Origin: Flavobacterium sp. 11
Lineage (GTDB): Bacteria > Bacteroidota > Bacteroidia > Flavobacteriales > Flavobacteriaceae
Length of the DNA stretch: 64,000 nucleotides
Assembly: GCF_002754315.1 (NCBI RefSeq)
Contig: NZ_PEFE01000001.1
Span: 310,001 to 374,000 of the forward strand
Reading direction: 5' to 3'
Below the pieces are notes generated by a model. It had not been told where the DNA came from and made no database searches. It was given only the letters and a program-made list of their open reading frames with translations. Position 1 is the first letter of the stretch; the number at the start of each line of letters is the position of its first letter. Of the stretch, positions 53,880-63,441 are shown piece by piece. Both the position numbers and the translations under genes were made by a program.

Positions 53880-56210
53880 ATGAAAAAAATCATTTTACTA
53901 CTTATTGGACTTGTATTGTCTTCACAATCGTATGCCCAAGCAGTAGATTATCGCGCTAAGGCAAAAAAATTAGTTTCTCAAATGACCTTAGAAGAAAAAG
54001 CTTCTTTGTGTTCCGGTGAAACAGCTTGGTCCACAAAAGCCATAACCAGACTAGGAATTCCTTCTATTTTTATGACTGACGGGCCACATGGTTTACGTAA
54101 AGCGGAAGGTTTTGACTTTACCAACAGCGTTCCTTCTACATGTTTCCCAACCGCATCTGCACTTGCTTCCTCATGGAATCCTGCTTTGGCACAAAAAATG
54201 GGAGAAGCTTTAGGAATCGAATCTCAAGCTAACGATGTTCAAATATTATTAGGCCCAGGAGTAAATATGAAGCGTTCCCCTCTTGGTGGAAGAAACTTTG
54301 AGTATTTTTCTGAAGATCCAGTTCTAGCCGGAAAAATCGCTATCGGTTTTATAAATGGAGTTCAAAGTCAAGGTGTGGGAACTTCCATGAAACACTTTGC
54401 AGCAAACAGTCAGGAAGCTGAACGTATGTCTAATAGTTCTAATGTTGACGAACGTACCTTGAACGAAATATATTTTCCAGCCTTTGAAATGGCCGTAAAA
54501 GAAGCACAACCTTGGACGGTAATGTGTTCATACAATAAACTTAATGGAACATACGCATCTGAAAACTCCTATTTATTGAATCAAATGCTAAAAGAAAAAT
54601 GGGGCTTACAAGGCTTTGTAGTTTCTGATTGGGGCGCAGTAAACGAAAGAGCTCTAGGAGTTGGTGCCGGATTGCATTTAGAAATGCCTGCAAGCGGAGG
54701 TTTTAATGATAAAAAAATTGTTGAAGCTGTAAAAAAAGGAACTTTGGCGGAAGCCAGATTGGATGAAATTGTAACTGATTTACTTGCCATTACTCTAAAA
54801 GCAAAAGACAGCCACAAAAAAGGAATCGTTGTGGACAAAGTAAAACACAATGAATTAGCCAGACAAGTAAGTGGCGAATGCATTGTTCTATTGAAAAACG
54901 ACAATGCGATTTTACCACTAAAATCAGCTTTAAAAAAGATAGCTATTGTTGGTGATTTTGCGAAAAATCCTCGTTATCAAGGAGCAGGAAGCTCACAAGT
55001 GAGACCTACACAAATTGTAAATGCACTGAATGAATTACAAAAAATGGCAAAAGGAACTCAATTTTCCTTTTCAACAGGGTATAATACTGCTGGAGAAACA
55101 GATGATGCTAAAATTGCTGAAGCAGTTCAAAATGCAAAAAATTCAGAATTAGTGATTGTTTTTGCTGGTTTACCGGACAGTTATGAATCAGAAGGTTTTG
55201 ACAGAAACAACATGGACTTGCCTGCAGGTCACAACAAATTGATTTCAGAAGTAGCAAAAGTTAACAAAAACATTGTAGTGGTATTGATGAATGGCGCTGC
55301 TGTTTCTATGCCATGGAAAAACGATGTTGCTGCAATTGTCGAAGCGTATCTTGGTGGTCAAGCCGGTGGTGGTGCAATTGCTGACGTGTTGACTGGAAAA
55401 GTAAACCCTTCCGGAAAATTATCTGAAACCTTTCCTACACGCTTGGAAGATACTCCAACTGCAATGGATTTCCCTTCAAAAGACGGAAATGCAAATTATG
55501 GTGAAGGAATTTTTATTGGATACCGTTATTATGACAAAAAGAAAATCGAACCTAACTTTCCTTTTGGTTATGGTTTGAGTTATACCTCTTTTTCGTATTC
55601 TGATATTAAAGCCAATACTACAGCAGCTAAAGATTCTGATGCAATCACCATATCAGTAAAAGTAAAAAATACAGGTAAAATTGCAGGTAAAGAAGTTGTT
55701 CAACTTTATGTTCATGAACAAGAAAGCGAAGTATCAAGACCCGAAAACGAACTGAAACACTTTGAAAAAGTAGCATTGCTAGCCGGAGAAGAAAAAACAG
55801 TTACATTTCAATTGACTTCACGTGACTTTGCTTATTTCAATTCAAAATCTCATGATTGGGCTATAAAATCAGGGAAATTTGACATCCTTATTGGAAGTTC
55901 CTCTCGTGATTTGCCTTTAAAACAAACCATCACTATTGAATCTACAAAAGCTGCAAAAATAGTGCTGACACGTGAATCATTATTTAAGGAATTCAAAAAA
56001 TCTCCAAACAGTCAAGCGATATACGAACAACTGGTTCAAAGTTTCACTGGTGCCAATAAAAAACCAGAAACGGAAGATGAGAAAAAAGCAGCTTCATTTT
56101 TAGAGGCAATGTTAGCCGATATGCCAATCAATAAATTTCTTTTATTATCAGGAGGAAAATTCACAGAAGAAAATCTGGATGGTATTTTGAAAGCTGTCAA
56201 CCAAAATTAA
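53880..56210 (+). CDS. GH3 beta-glucosidase-type hydrolase with C-terminal extension
   Basis: This protein of 776 residues has a signal peptide ending near SYAQ. The GH3 barrel includes MTDGPHGLR, GPGVNMKRSPLGGRNFEYFS and the nucleophile in GFVVSDWGAV (D250). The second domain contains VFAGLPDSYESEGFDRNNMD, and a fibronectin-like domain has FPFGYGLSYTSFSYSDIK. About 80 further residues follow, a helical Lys/Glu-rich tail not found in the two other GH3 proteins here. The group includes exo-acting beta-glucosidases. Regulation by the divergent Nudix-like regulator is likely. Confidence 0.92.
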   Translation: MKKIILLLIGLVLSSQSYAQAVDYRAKAKKLVSQMTLEEKASLCSGETAWSTKAITRLGIPSIFMTDGPHGLRKAEGFDFTNSVPSTCFPTASALASSWNPALAQKMGEALGIESQANDVQILLGPGVNMKRSPLGGRNFEYFSEDPVLAGKIAIGFINGVQSQGVGTSMKHFAANSQEAERMSNSSNVDERTLNEIYFPAFEMAVKEAQPWTVMCSYNKLNGTYASENSYLLNQMLKEKWGLQGFVVSDWGAVNERALGVGAGLHLEMPASGGFNDKKIVEAVKKGTLAEARLDEIVTDLLAITLKAKDSHKKGIVVDKVKHNELARQVSGECIVLLKNDNAILPLKSALKKIAIVGDFAKNPRYQGAGSSQVRPTQIVNALNELQKMAKGTQFSFSTGYNTAGETDDAKIAEAVQNAKNSELVIVFAGLPDSYESEGFDRNNMDLPAGHNKLISEVAKVNKNIVVVLMNGAAVSMPWKNDVAAIVEAYLGGQAGGGAIADVLTGKVNPSGKLSETFPTRLEDTPTAMDFPSKDGNANYGEGIFIGYRYYDKKKIEPNFPFGYGLSYTSFSYSDIKANTTAAKDSDAITISVKVKNTGKIAGKEVVQLYVHEQESEVSRPENELKHFEKVALLAGEEKTVTFQLTSRDFAYFNSKSHDWAIKSGKFDILIGSSSRDLPLKQTITIESTKAAKIVLTRESLFKEFKKSPNSQAIYEQLVQSFTGANKKPETEDEKKAASFLEAMLADMPINKFLLLSGGKFTEENLDGILKAVNQN

Positions 56211-56383
56211 AAATTGTTATTAATTGTTGTTAAAAAAGTATTGAAAAAGAATTTAATTGGATATCGTCTATAGAGCACATCTAAATTAAATTCCCTCTCA
56301 TCAAGTCTATTTCCCTAATTAAATACCATAACTACAAGTTCGTTAGGCAATAGATGTAGAGTCAATACTTTTTTTTATTTTAG

Positions 56384-56432
56384 AACTCAATCGACAGTAT
56401 TCTTAGAAATACTGTCGATTGAGTTTTTTTTA
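56384..56432. terminator. Bidirectional terminator between two converging GH3 genes
   Basis: AACTCAATCGACAGTAT pairs perfectly over 17 bp with its mate across an 8-base loop, and T-runs lie on both strands. Confidence 0.92.
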
Positions 56433-58655
56433 TTTCACTAATTCAAAAGTCGTTTTTAAACGAATATCTGAAGAAGAAGAACCAATCATCAAATCAAAAT
56501 CTCCCGGCTCAGCAATCCATTGTAGTGCAGTATTGTAAAAAGATAACTTTTCTTTGTCAATGATAAATTTGATGGTTTTTGTTTCACCCGCATTCAGTTT
56601 TATCTTTTGAAAATCTTTCAGTTCAATTATTGGTCTGACAACTGATCCTACTTTGTCTCTCAAATACAACTGAACTACTTCTTCACCAGCTACTTTTCCA
56701 GAATTTTTCACGTTTAATGAAACCTCGATTTTTTCAGTATTTTTAATTTTATTTTTGGATAATTTCAAATCTGAATATTCGAAAGTGGTATAACTCAATC
56801 CAAAGCCAAAAGGAAATCTAGGACTATTTTTTAAATCAGTATACGCAGAAACATAATTGGAAGCCGTTTCATTAGGAGCTGGTCTTCCTGTATTAAAATG
56901 ATTGTAATAAATAGGAATTTGTCCTTCTTCTCTTGGAAAAGACATTGGCAATTTTCCCGAAGGATTGTAATCGCCAAACAAAACATCAGCAATAGCATTA
57001 CCTGCTTCGCTTCCTAACCACCAGGTGTAAGCAATTGCTGGGACATTATCTGCAGTCCAATTAAAAACAAGCGGTCTTCCCGCATTAATCAAAACCACGA
57101 CAGGTTTCCCGGTTGCTTGAATCGCTTTTACCAGTTCTTCCTGAACTCCAGGCAAATGAATATTACTGCGACTTTTAGCTTCGCCACTCATATCTGCTCT
57201 TTCACCAATACTCAAAATCACAACATCGGCTTGATTGGCAACAGCAATTGCTTCCGCAAAACCATCTTTGTTATCCCCTTCAATTTCACACCCTTTGGCG
57301 TAAAGCAATTTAGTTGAACTACTTACTTTATTTTGAAAACCTTCCCATTGCGAAACCACTTGTTTGTCATAATCTAGTTCTGGCAATTCTACAGCCCAAA
57401 AACCCATATTTTGTTTGTGCTCTTTAACCAAAGGTCCAATAAAAGCAATTGTTTTTGTGTCTTTGGAAAGTGGTAAAATGTTTTTCTCATTCTTCAATAA
57501 CACGATACTTTTTGCCGCAATATCCCTTGCTGCTTTTCTGTGCTCCGGATTGTTCAATGCAGCTTGCTCTCTCTCCGGATTCGAGTATTTATAAGGATTA
57601 TCAAAAAGTCCTAATTCAAATTTTTTGCGTAAAATTCTTTTTACGGCATCATCAATCAAGGCAATTGGCACTTTATTTTCTTTAACCAACTCCGCTAAAT
57701 GGTATCGATACGCATTGCTTTCCATATCCATATCACTTCCTGCAGTTATGGCTTGTAACGCGGCTTCTTTATTGTCTTTTGAATATCCGTGATTGACCAT
57801 TTCTCCTATCGAACCCCAATCAGAAACTACAAAACCTTGAAAGTTCCATTTTCCTTTAAGAATGTCTCTTTGCAGGTATTTATTTGCTGTAGCTGGAATT
57901 CCGTTAATATCATTAAACGAATTCATAAATGTTGCGGCTCCTGCATCTAGCGCTGCTTTAAAAGGAGGCAAATACGTTTCCCAAAGCATTCTTTCGCTCA
58001 TATCTACTGAGTTATAATCTCTCCCGCCAACAGCTGCTCCATAGGCTGCAAAATGTTTCACGCAAGCCATTACCGAATTGACATCACCTAAATTACCCTG
58101 AAAACCTTTGACTCTGGTGTAAGCAATTCTCGAACCTAAATAAGTATCTTCTCCAGCACCTTCCATTACTCGTCCCCAACGCGGATCACGAGAAATATCA
58201 ACCATGGGCGCAAATGTCCAGTGAATTCCACTTGCCGATGCTTCTACAGCAGCAATTCTTGCTGAAAGTTCCATCGCTTCTAAATCCCAACTTGCAGCTT
58301 CTGCTAAAGGAAGTGGAAATGTAGTCTTGTATCCATGCACCACATCCTGACCAAACAACAATGGGATTTTTAATCGAGATTGCATCGCTAATTCTTGATA
58401 CTGTCGCGTATATTTAGTTCCTAAAATATTCAACATCGATCCAATTAAACCTTTTTTAATTTCGGTTTCCTTATTTGGATTTATGGTTATAGGTCCAGTC
58501 GCTTGATTGTTTCCCGTATATTGATTAAGTTGTCCAATTTTCTCTTCGAGTGTCATTTGCTTAAGCAAAGCATTCACTTTTTGGTCAACTGTTTTTTGTT
58601 GGGAAAACCCAATAAAAAAAACCAATAAAAGAACTGTAGTTCCTATTTTTTTCAT
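56430..58655 (-). CDS. GH3 beta-glucosidase (BglX-like)
   Basis: This is a protein of 741 residues with a signal peptide (to about FSQQ). The GH3 domains run in the usual order, with the nucleophile in GFVVSDWGSI (D279), SIGERADMSGEAKSR in the second domain, and a C-terminal fibronectin-like domain (FPFGFGLSYTTFEYSDLKLS). It is the last gene of a five-gene minus-strand operon (EEP, GH30, GH30, GH5, GH3). It would cleave beta-gluco-oligosaccharides to glucose in the periplasm. It is closely similar in layout to the GH3 encoded at 46066-48360. Confidence 0.93.
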   Translation of the reverse strand: MKKIGTTVLLLVFFIGFSQQKTVDQKVNALLKQMTLEEKIGQLNQYTGNNQATGPITINPNKETEIKKGLIGSMLNILGTKYTRQYQELAMQSRLKIPLLFGQDVVHGYKTTFPLPLAEAASWDLEAMELSARIAAVEASASGIHWTFAPMVDISRDPRWGRVMEGAGEDTYLGSRIAYTRVKGFQGNLGDVNSVMACVKHFAAYGAAVGGRDYNSVDMSERMLWETYLPPFKAALDAGAATFMNSFNDINGIPATANKYLQRDILKGKWNFQGFVVSDWGSIGEMVNHGYSKDNKEAALQAITAGSDMDMESNAYRYHLAELVKENKVPIALIDDAVKRILRKKFELGLFDNPYKYSNPEREQAALNNPEHRKAARDIAAKSIVLLKNEKNILPLSKDTKTIAFIGPLVKEHKQNMGFWAVELPELDYDKQVVSQWEGFQNKVSSSTKLLYAKGCEIEGDNKDGFAEAIAVANQADVVILSIGERADMSGEAKSRSNIHLPGVQEELVKAIQATGKPVVVLINAGRPLVFNWTADNVPAIAYTWWLGSEAGNAIADVLFGDYNPSGKLPMSFPREEGQIPIYYNHFNTGRPAPNETASNYVSAYTDLKNSPRFPFGFGLSYTTFEYSDLKLSKNKIKNTEKIEVSLNVKNSGKVAGEEVVQLYLRDKVGSVVRPIIELKDFQKIKLNAGETKTIKFIIDKEKLSFYNTALQWIAEPGDFDLMIGSSSSDIRLKTTFELVK

Positions 58656-58724
58656 TTCAAATTTCTTTGTTGTTTCACTAGCTATTTAGAATAGTATGAA
58701 ACGAGTTTATAGTCTTGTATGCCT

Positions 58725-60464
58725 TTATTTTTTTGCTTTTTTAAATTCCAAAAAGTTCAAATTGAAATTTCCTTTTTCGAAATGTACTTTAACTTTATTC
58801 GTCCCTTGTTTTAAAACCACATTTTTTAAAATCACCGTTTTCCAATTGTCTTTTCCGCCTGAAGATGGAATTGTTATTGTTTCAGAGATTTTCCCGTTTT
58901 CATCTTCTAAATAAAGTTTTCCACCTGAAGCCTCACTCGCATAACGAATAGCAACATCAAAAGTAGTTTTCGATTTCACCTCAACGGTGTATTGCAACCA
59001 TTCACCATCTTCAATAAAAGCAACCTGAAATCCGTTTGTCATTGTATCATTGCAAGACTCAATATCAACTCCATCATTTCGCATCATTCCGCCTTTGTTC
59101 CATTTAGTAAACTTTGTCCCGTCATAATTAGCGACATCTTTATCCAAATAAGCATATCCGTTTTGTCCTAAATCATATTCAGTTGCGAATACTTTCCCTG
59201 GCAAAGAATGTTTTTTGTATTTCTTAGTATCGGTTGTTTGAACTTGTCTGAACATGGCATCAATCACATCATATCTTATAGTCAGATTTTTCATTTTGAA
59301 GTTTTCAGCGATATCCATTACTCCTTTTTTGGCAAAATCTACAGTAGGCTTCGCTCTTTCATTATTCCAATATTTCAACAATTGATCGTATTCCGGAGTT
59401 TTTGTAACCGAAGTAACTCCAGCTAAATTTTCAATTTTTTTCATTGGCCAAAAAGCCCAACCAATATTATTTGTCTCCACTAAAGAGATAGCTTCCTTGA
59501 ACCAAACATTAGAATTTTCACCACTTTCTCCCAACCAAATTGGCACATTGTATTGGGTTCTGTAATCCAACATTTTTTGTATCGAAGCTGTGTCATTTTG
59601 ATTCCAATATTTATGAAAACTCAACGCCATATTTTCATCCCAAAGCGGAAACATTCCGTTGTAATTATTTCCCCAGCAATTCCCTTCAATGAAAGTTAAA
59701 TGATTTTTATCGATGGCTCGAATGGCATTTGTAACCCTAACTTGCAAAGCTCTTAAAGGCGCATTCGATGTTTCATCGCAACCATTTTGATTTGTTCCCG
59801 TAAAATTCCAATTGGGTTCATTGATAATATCGTAAGCTCCTACCCAAGGATTGTCTTTGTAACGCTCTGCTAATTTTTCCCAAAGCGCCACCATTTTATC
59901 CTGATTGGCCTTACTTTCCCAAAGTGATGGTTTTGCAGAATCATAATCAGAGATATTAGCATCTTTTCCTTGTCCACCCGGAGCTGCATGCAAATCCAGA
60001 ATCAGATATATTTTATTGGCAGCACACCAGCTTAATAAATCATCGGTCATTTTGAAACCTTCCTCCAGCCAAGTATTCTGACCAGAAACCGCTTCTTGTT
60101 CAAGAGGCAAGGTGTATAAATTGTAATGCATTGGCAAACGAACAGAGTTGAAACCCCAAGCCGCCAATGAATCAATATCTCTCTTTGTTATTCCATTTGC
60201 TTTATAGGCATCATAAAATTCTTTGGTATTTTTGGCCCCAATTAAATCCGTTATTTTTTGTTTAATTACATGTTGAGGACCTGCAAATGAACCGGTTTGA
60301 AGCATATATCCTTCCTGAACCATCCATCCGCCCAATCCCAAACCACGCAACACAATATTTTTCCCGTTTCCATCGACAATTTCTTGTCCATTTCTATGTA
60401 AAAATCCCTGTCCAAACGAGGCAATTGAAAAAGAAATAAAGACCATTAAAACTATTTTCTTCAT
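58725..60464 (-). CDS. GH5 glucanase with C-terminal carbohydrate-binding module
   Basis: This is a protein of 579 residues. After a signal peptide the GH5 domain starts GNGKNIVLRGLGLGGWMVQE, resembling exo-beta-1,3-glucanase-type GH5 enzymes. The acid/base is in YDIINEPNW (E216) and the nucleophile in IWLGESGENS (E313). The last ~140 residues (KVFATEYDLGQNGYAYLD to NLNFLEFKKAKK) form a beta-sandwich module resembling CBM6. Its neighbours (two GH30, one GH3) suggest beta-1,3/1,6-glucan such as laminarin. The exact linkage is inferred, not shown. Confidence 0.9.
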   Translation of the reverse strand: MKKIVLMVFISFSIASFGQGFLHRNGQEIVDGNGKNIVLRGLGLGGWMVQEGYMLQTGSFAGPQHVIKQKITDLIGAKNTKEFYDAYKANGITKRDIDSLAAWGFNSVRLPMHYNLYTLPLEQEAVSGQNTWLEEGFKMTDDLLSWCAANKIYLILDLHAAPGGQGKDANISDYDSAKPSLWESKANQDKMVALWEKLAERYKDNPWVGAYDIINEPNWNFTGTNQNGCDETSNAPLRALQVRVTNAIRAIDKNHLTFIEGNCWGNNYNGMFPLWDENMALSFHKYWNQNDTASIQKMLDYRTQYNVPIWLGESGENSNVWFKEAISLVETNNIGWAFWPMKKIENLAGVTSVTKTPEYDQLLKYWNNERAKPTVDFAKKGVMDIAENFKMKNLTIRYDVIDAMFRQVQTTDTKKYKKHSLPGKVFATEYDLGQNGYAYLDKDVANYDGTKFTKWNKGGMMRNDGVDIESCNDTMTNGFQVAFIEDGEWLQYTVEVKSKTTFDVAIRYASEASGGKLYLEDENGKISETITIPSSGGKDNWKTVILKNVVLKQGTNKVKVHFEKGNFNLNFLEFKKAKK

Positions 60465-60496
60465 AAAGTAGGTTTTAGAATAAGACCGTTTAAAAT

Positions 60497-61954
60497 TTAA
60501 TACACTAATGTTTGAATCCCATGAGCAGGAATTACAACAACCGTTTTCTCAGTAGCAATAATTAAATTATACGTAACACTTTTATCGCTATGATTCATTA
60601 CTACAGTAACCATTTTTCCATCTTTATTCAGGAATGAAGTACTTATCAAACTGCTTCGGCTTACTGCTGTACTGACTCTTTTAGCATCTGGTCGAATGAA
60701 TTTTGAAAAATGTCCGATGTAATAATACGAAGGTGTGTAAATTAATTCTCCTGAATTAGTATCTGCATGAATGGGTGCAAAACAAAAATTCCCTACGTGA
60801 TTTGGTCCACCATTTTGGTCCAAAAGAATATTCCAATCCGTCCAACCGACAGTTCCATTATTAAAATCATTAATCATAGAAGTTCCATATCGTTCTCCGT
60901 TTGCCCAAAATTGGTATTTCTTAGCATCAAATTTTTCGACGCAACCTTCGGTAAACATTAAATTCTTAGATGGATAGGCTTCGTGTACTTTTCGAACATT
61001 ATCAAACATTGGTTCACCTCCTGCCCAAGTTTCGTACCAATGAAATCCCATTCCCCAAGCATATTTTGAAGCTTCCGGATCAGAAAAAATAACATTGGCT
61101 CTCTGGTTCATCAAATCACGGTTGTGATCCCAAACCACAATTTTTTTACTTCCTAAACCTTCTTTTTTCATTGTTGGCCCAAGGAAATTCTTCAAGAAAT
61201 CTCTTTCGGCTTCTGCAGAATATACACATGATTCCCAGGTTTGGGTTGCCATAGGTTCGTTTTGAACGGTCAATCCCCAAATTGGCATTCCCTCTTTCTC
61301 ATACGCTTTGATAAATTTTGTGTAATAATTTGCCCAAGATTGATAGTATTCCGGAAGTAACGTTCCTCCTTTTAGCATGTTGCCATTGCTTTTCATAAAA
61401 GCGGGAGGACTCCATGGCGAAACATAAAGCAATAATTTTCCACCAGCCGTTTTTATGGCTTCTTTAAGCATTGGAATGCGATATTGTCTGTCGTGATCAA
61501 TATTGAACGTTTTTAAATCCTTGTCTCCATCTTTGATATACGTATAGCTTCCGCTCGAAAAATCAGAACTATGAATGGTGGTTCTCAATAACGAATACCC
61601 AATACCTTTTTCTTTATCATAGTAGGCATTCAAAAGTTCTTGCTGTTTCTCTTTGCTCAATTTTGCAAAAACCTCAGCACTTGCATCCGTGATTGCTCCA
61701 CCGATTCCCATGAAGTTTTGGAATGTTTTAGTTGGTTCCACAAAAACAGAAATCTCTGTTTCTAAAGGTTGTTTGGAACTGCTAAAACTCAATTTATCGG
61801 TTTGTGTTAATCGCAACTTTGTATTTTCTGCTGTAGTATAAACGGTAATCGTTTTGTCTTTTGTAGAAAAAGATTTAAGTTTAGCTTGGCTTTTTTGCTG
61901 AGAAAAAGCAAAAAAAGATGTTGCCAAAAGTACTACTGTCGTTATTCTTTTCAT
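60497..61954 (-). CDS. GH30 glucosidase/glucanase
   Basis: This protein of 485 residues has a signal peptide (to about FSQQ). The GH30 core has FMGIGGAITDASAEVFAKLS, then YVSPWSPPAFMKSNG. The acid/base is in TVQNEPMATQTWE (E233) and the nucleophile in LMFTEGCVEKF (E336). A short beta-structure domain ends the protein, as is normal in the family. GH30 relatives act on beta-1,6- or beta-1,3-glucan or glucosylceramide. It is 21 bp after the other GH30 gene and 33 bp before the GH5 gene, clearly in one operon. Confidence 0.92.
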   Translation of the reverse strand: MKRITTVVLLATSFFAFSQQKSQAKLKSFSTKDKTITVYTTAENTKLRLTQTDKLSFSSSKQPLETEISVFVEPTKTFQNFMGIGGAITDASAEVFAKLSKEKQQELLNAYYDKEKGIGYSLLRTTIHSSDFSSGSYTYIKDGDKDLKTFNIDHDRQYRIPMLKEAIKTAGGKLLLYVSPWSPPAFMKSNGNMLKGGTLLPEYYQSWANYYTKFIKAYEKEGMPIWGLTVQNEPMATQTWESCVYSAEAERDFLKNFLGPTMKKEGLGSKKIVVWDHNRDLMNQRANVIFSDPEASKYAWGMGFHWYETWAGGEPMFDNVRKVHEAYPSKNLMFTEGCVEKFDAKKYQFWANGERYGTSMINDFNNGTVGWTDWNILLDQNGGPNHVGNFCFAPIHADTNSGELIYTPSYYYIGHFSKFIRPDAKRVSTAVSRSSLISTSFLNKDGKMVTVVMNHSDKSVTYNLIIATEKTVVVIPAHGIQTLVY

Positions 61955-61974
61955 GATATTATTATCTATTTTAT

Positions 61975-63438
61975 TTACCAGATATACGTTCCTACCGAAC
62001 CTGCTTCGAGTGAAGTTTTTACCCAGTTTCCATTGTATTTGATATTGAAAATTTCGGAAGTATTTCCATCATTTTCAACAATTAAAACTTTTTTCCCACT
62101 TGGCGTTTTAAAAGCCACATTGTTTAAATTTCCACTAAAGTTACTCGAAATTCTCACTGAACCGGCAGGAACAAATTTAGAAGCATGGGCAATGATATAA
62201 TATCCTACATTTCTTGTAAAACTATCACTGCTGTTAATCGTCAATGCGCCTTTACAAGTGGTACAACCGCCCGGAGTATTTGGTCCAAAAGAAGCATTAT
62301 TGGCTAAGTTCCATTCTAATGCTGTTTTACTCCAATTACGCATCGAGCCGATAATTACATTTTTCACATGCCATTTCAAATCCCCTTCAAAACTTCCTGT
62401 TGAAGACGTGTATTGCTCCGTGAAATAGATGTTTTTATTGGGAAAAGCACTGTGAACTGTAGACAAAGCACTTATATCTCCTTCGTACAAATGAAATGCA
62501 GAACCATCAACATAAGGATTTGCTCCTGGATCATTCAGCACTGCAATAGGATATTCCGGTTTGTTGCAATTATGGTCGTACGCCACAATTTTAGTCGATA
62601 AGTTTGCAGTTTTGAAAGCAGGACCTAAATGATTTTTTATAAAATCAGCCTGATGTAATGCAATCATCAACATACTTGGATTATTGCCCGGATGCAAGGG
62701 TTCGTTTTGAGGCGTAACAGCATCAATGGCAATCCCTTCGGCTTTCATAGTTTGAATGTATTTTACAAAATATTTTGCATAAACCGCATAATATTCTGGC
62801 TTCAAGCTTCCGCCAACAAAACCATTGTTGTCTTTCATCCAAACTGGAGGAGACCACGGAGTAGCCATTATTTTAATATTTGGATTGATTGCTACAATTT
62901 CTTTCAGCATTGGAATCAAATCCGTTTTATCTGATGCTAAACTAAAATTGTCCAGATTCATATCCGTTTGCCCGCTTGGTAAATCATCATACGTAAATGG
63001 CGCGGCATTCAAATCGGATGCACCAATGCTAATTCTTAAATAGCTTATTGCAATGGAATTGTCATTGGTTCCAAATAATTCTTTTAATAATTCTTGTCGC
63101 TTTTGGGTATTTAATTGATTAATAACCTGAGCGCTTCCTCCTGTTAAGGTATATCCGAAACCATCGATTGTTTGAAACACTTTAGAATCGTCAACCTCAA
63201 TATTAGCATAGGTATTATAGGCTGTGCCAAATGCTAAAACTGATGTTTGTTTTTGAAGCACCGCATTTTGATTGCCTTTTGTCAACCAAAAATCCATTTC
63301 ATTTGTGACTGCCACTGGCGGAGTTGGCGTAGGTGCTGGAGCCGGATCAACAGTATCTCCAGACGGAGAACACTTTGACATAAGCAACATAAGGGTTAAT
63401 ACAACTAAAAATTTCATAGTGTTTTTTATAGTGTTCAT
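61975..63438 (-). CDS. GH30 glucanase, lipoprotein
   Basis: This protein of 487 residues has lipobox cysteine C23 (LLMSKCSPSGD), followed by a Pro-rich linker (PAPAPTPTPPV). GH30 motifs: IDGFGYTLTGGSAQVINQLN, ATPWSPPVWMKDNNG, the acid/base in TPQNEPLHPGN (E246) and the nucleophile in IYFTEQYTSS (E341). The linker and acidic residues after the cysteine suggest surface display, so this copy may make the first cuts in beta-glucan, with the soluble GH30 acting on the products (inference). The stop of the EEP gene lies 3 bp upstream. A second possible start is 21 bases downstream. Confidence 0.92.
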   Translation of the reverse strand: MNTIKNTMKFLVVLTLMLLMSKCSPSGDTVDPAPAPTPTPPVAVTNEMDFWLTKGNQNAVLQKQTSVLAFGTAYNTYANIEVDDSKVFQTIDGFGYTLTGGSAQVINQLNTQKRQELLKELFGTNDNSIAISYLRISIGASDLNAAPFTYDDLPSGQTDMNLDNFSLASDKTDLIPMLKEIVAINPNIKIMATPWSPPVWMKDNNGFVGGSLKPEYYAVYAKYFVKYIQTMKAEGIAIDAVTPQNEPLHPGNNPSMLMIALHQADFIKNHLGPAFKTANLSTKIVAYDHNCNKPEYPIAVLNDPGANPYVDGSAFHLYEGDISALSTVHSAFPNKNIYFTEQYTSSTGSFEGDLKWHVKNVIIGSMRNWSKTALEWNLANNASFGPNTPGGCTTCKGALTINSSDSFTRNVGYYIIAHASKFVPAGSVRISSNFSGNLNNVAFKTPSGKKVLIVENDGNTSEIFNIKYNGNWVKTSLEAGSVGTYIW

Positions 63439-63441
63439 AAT

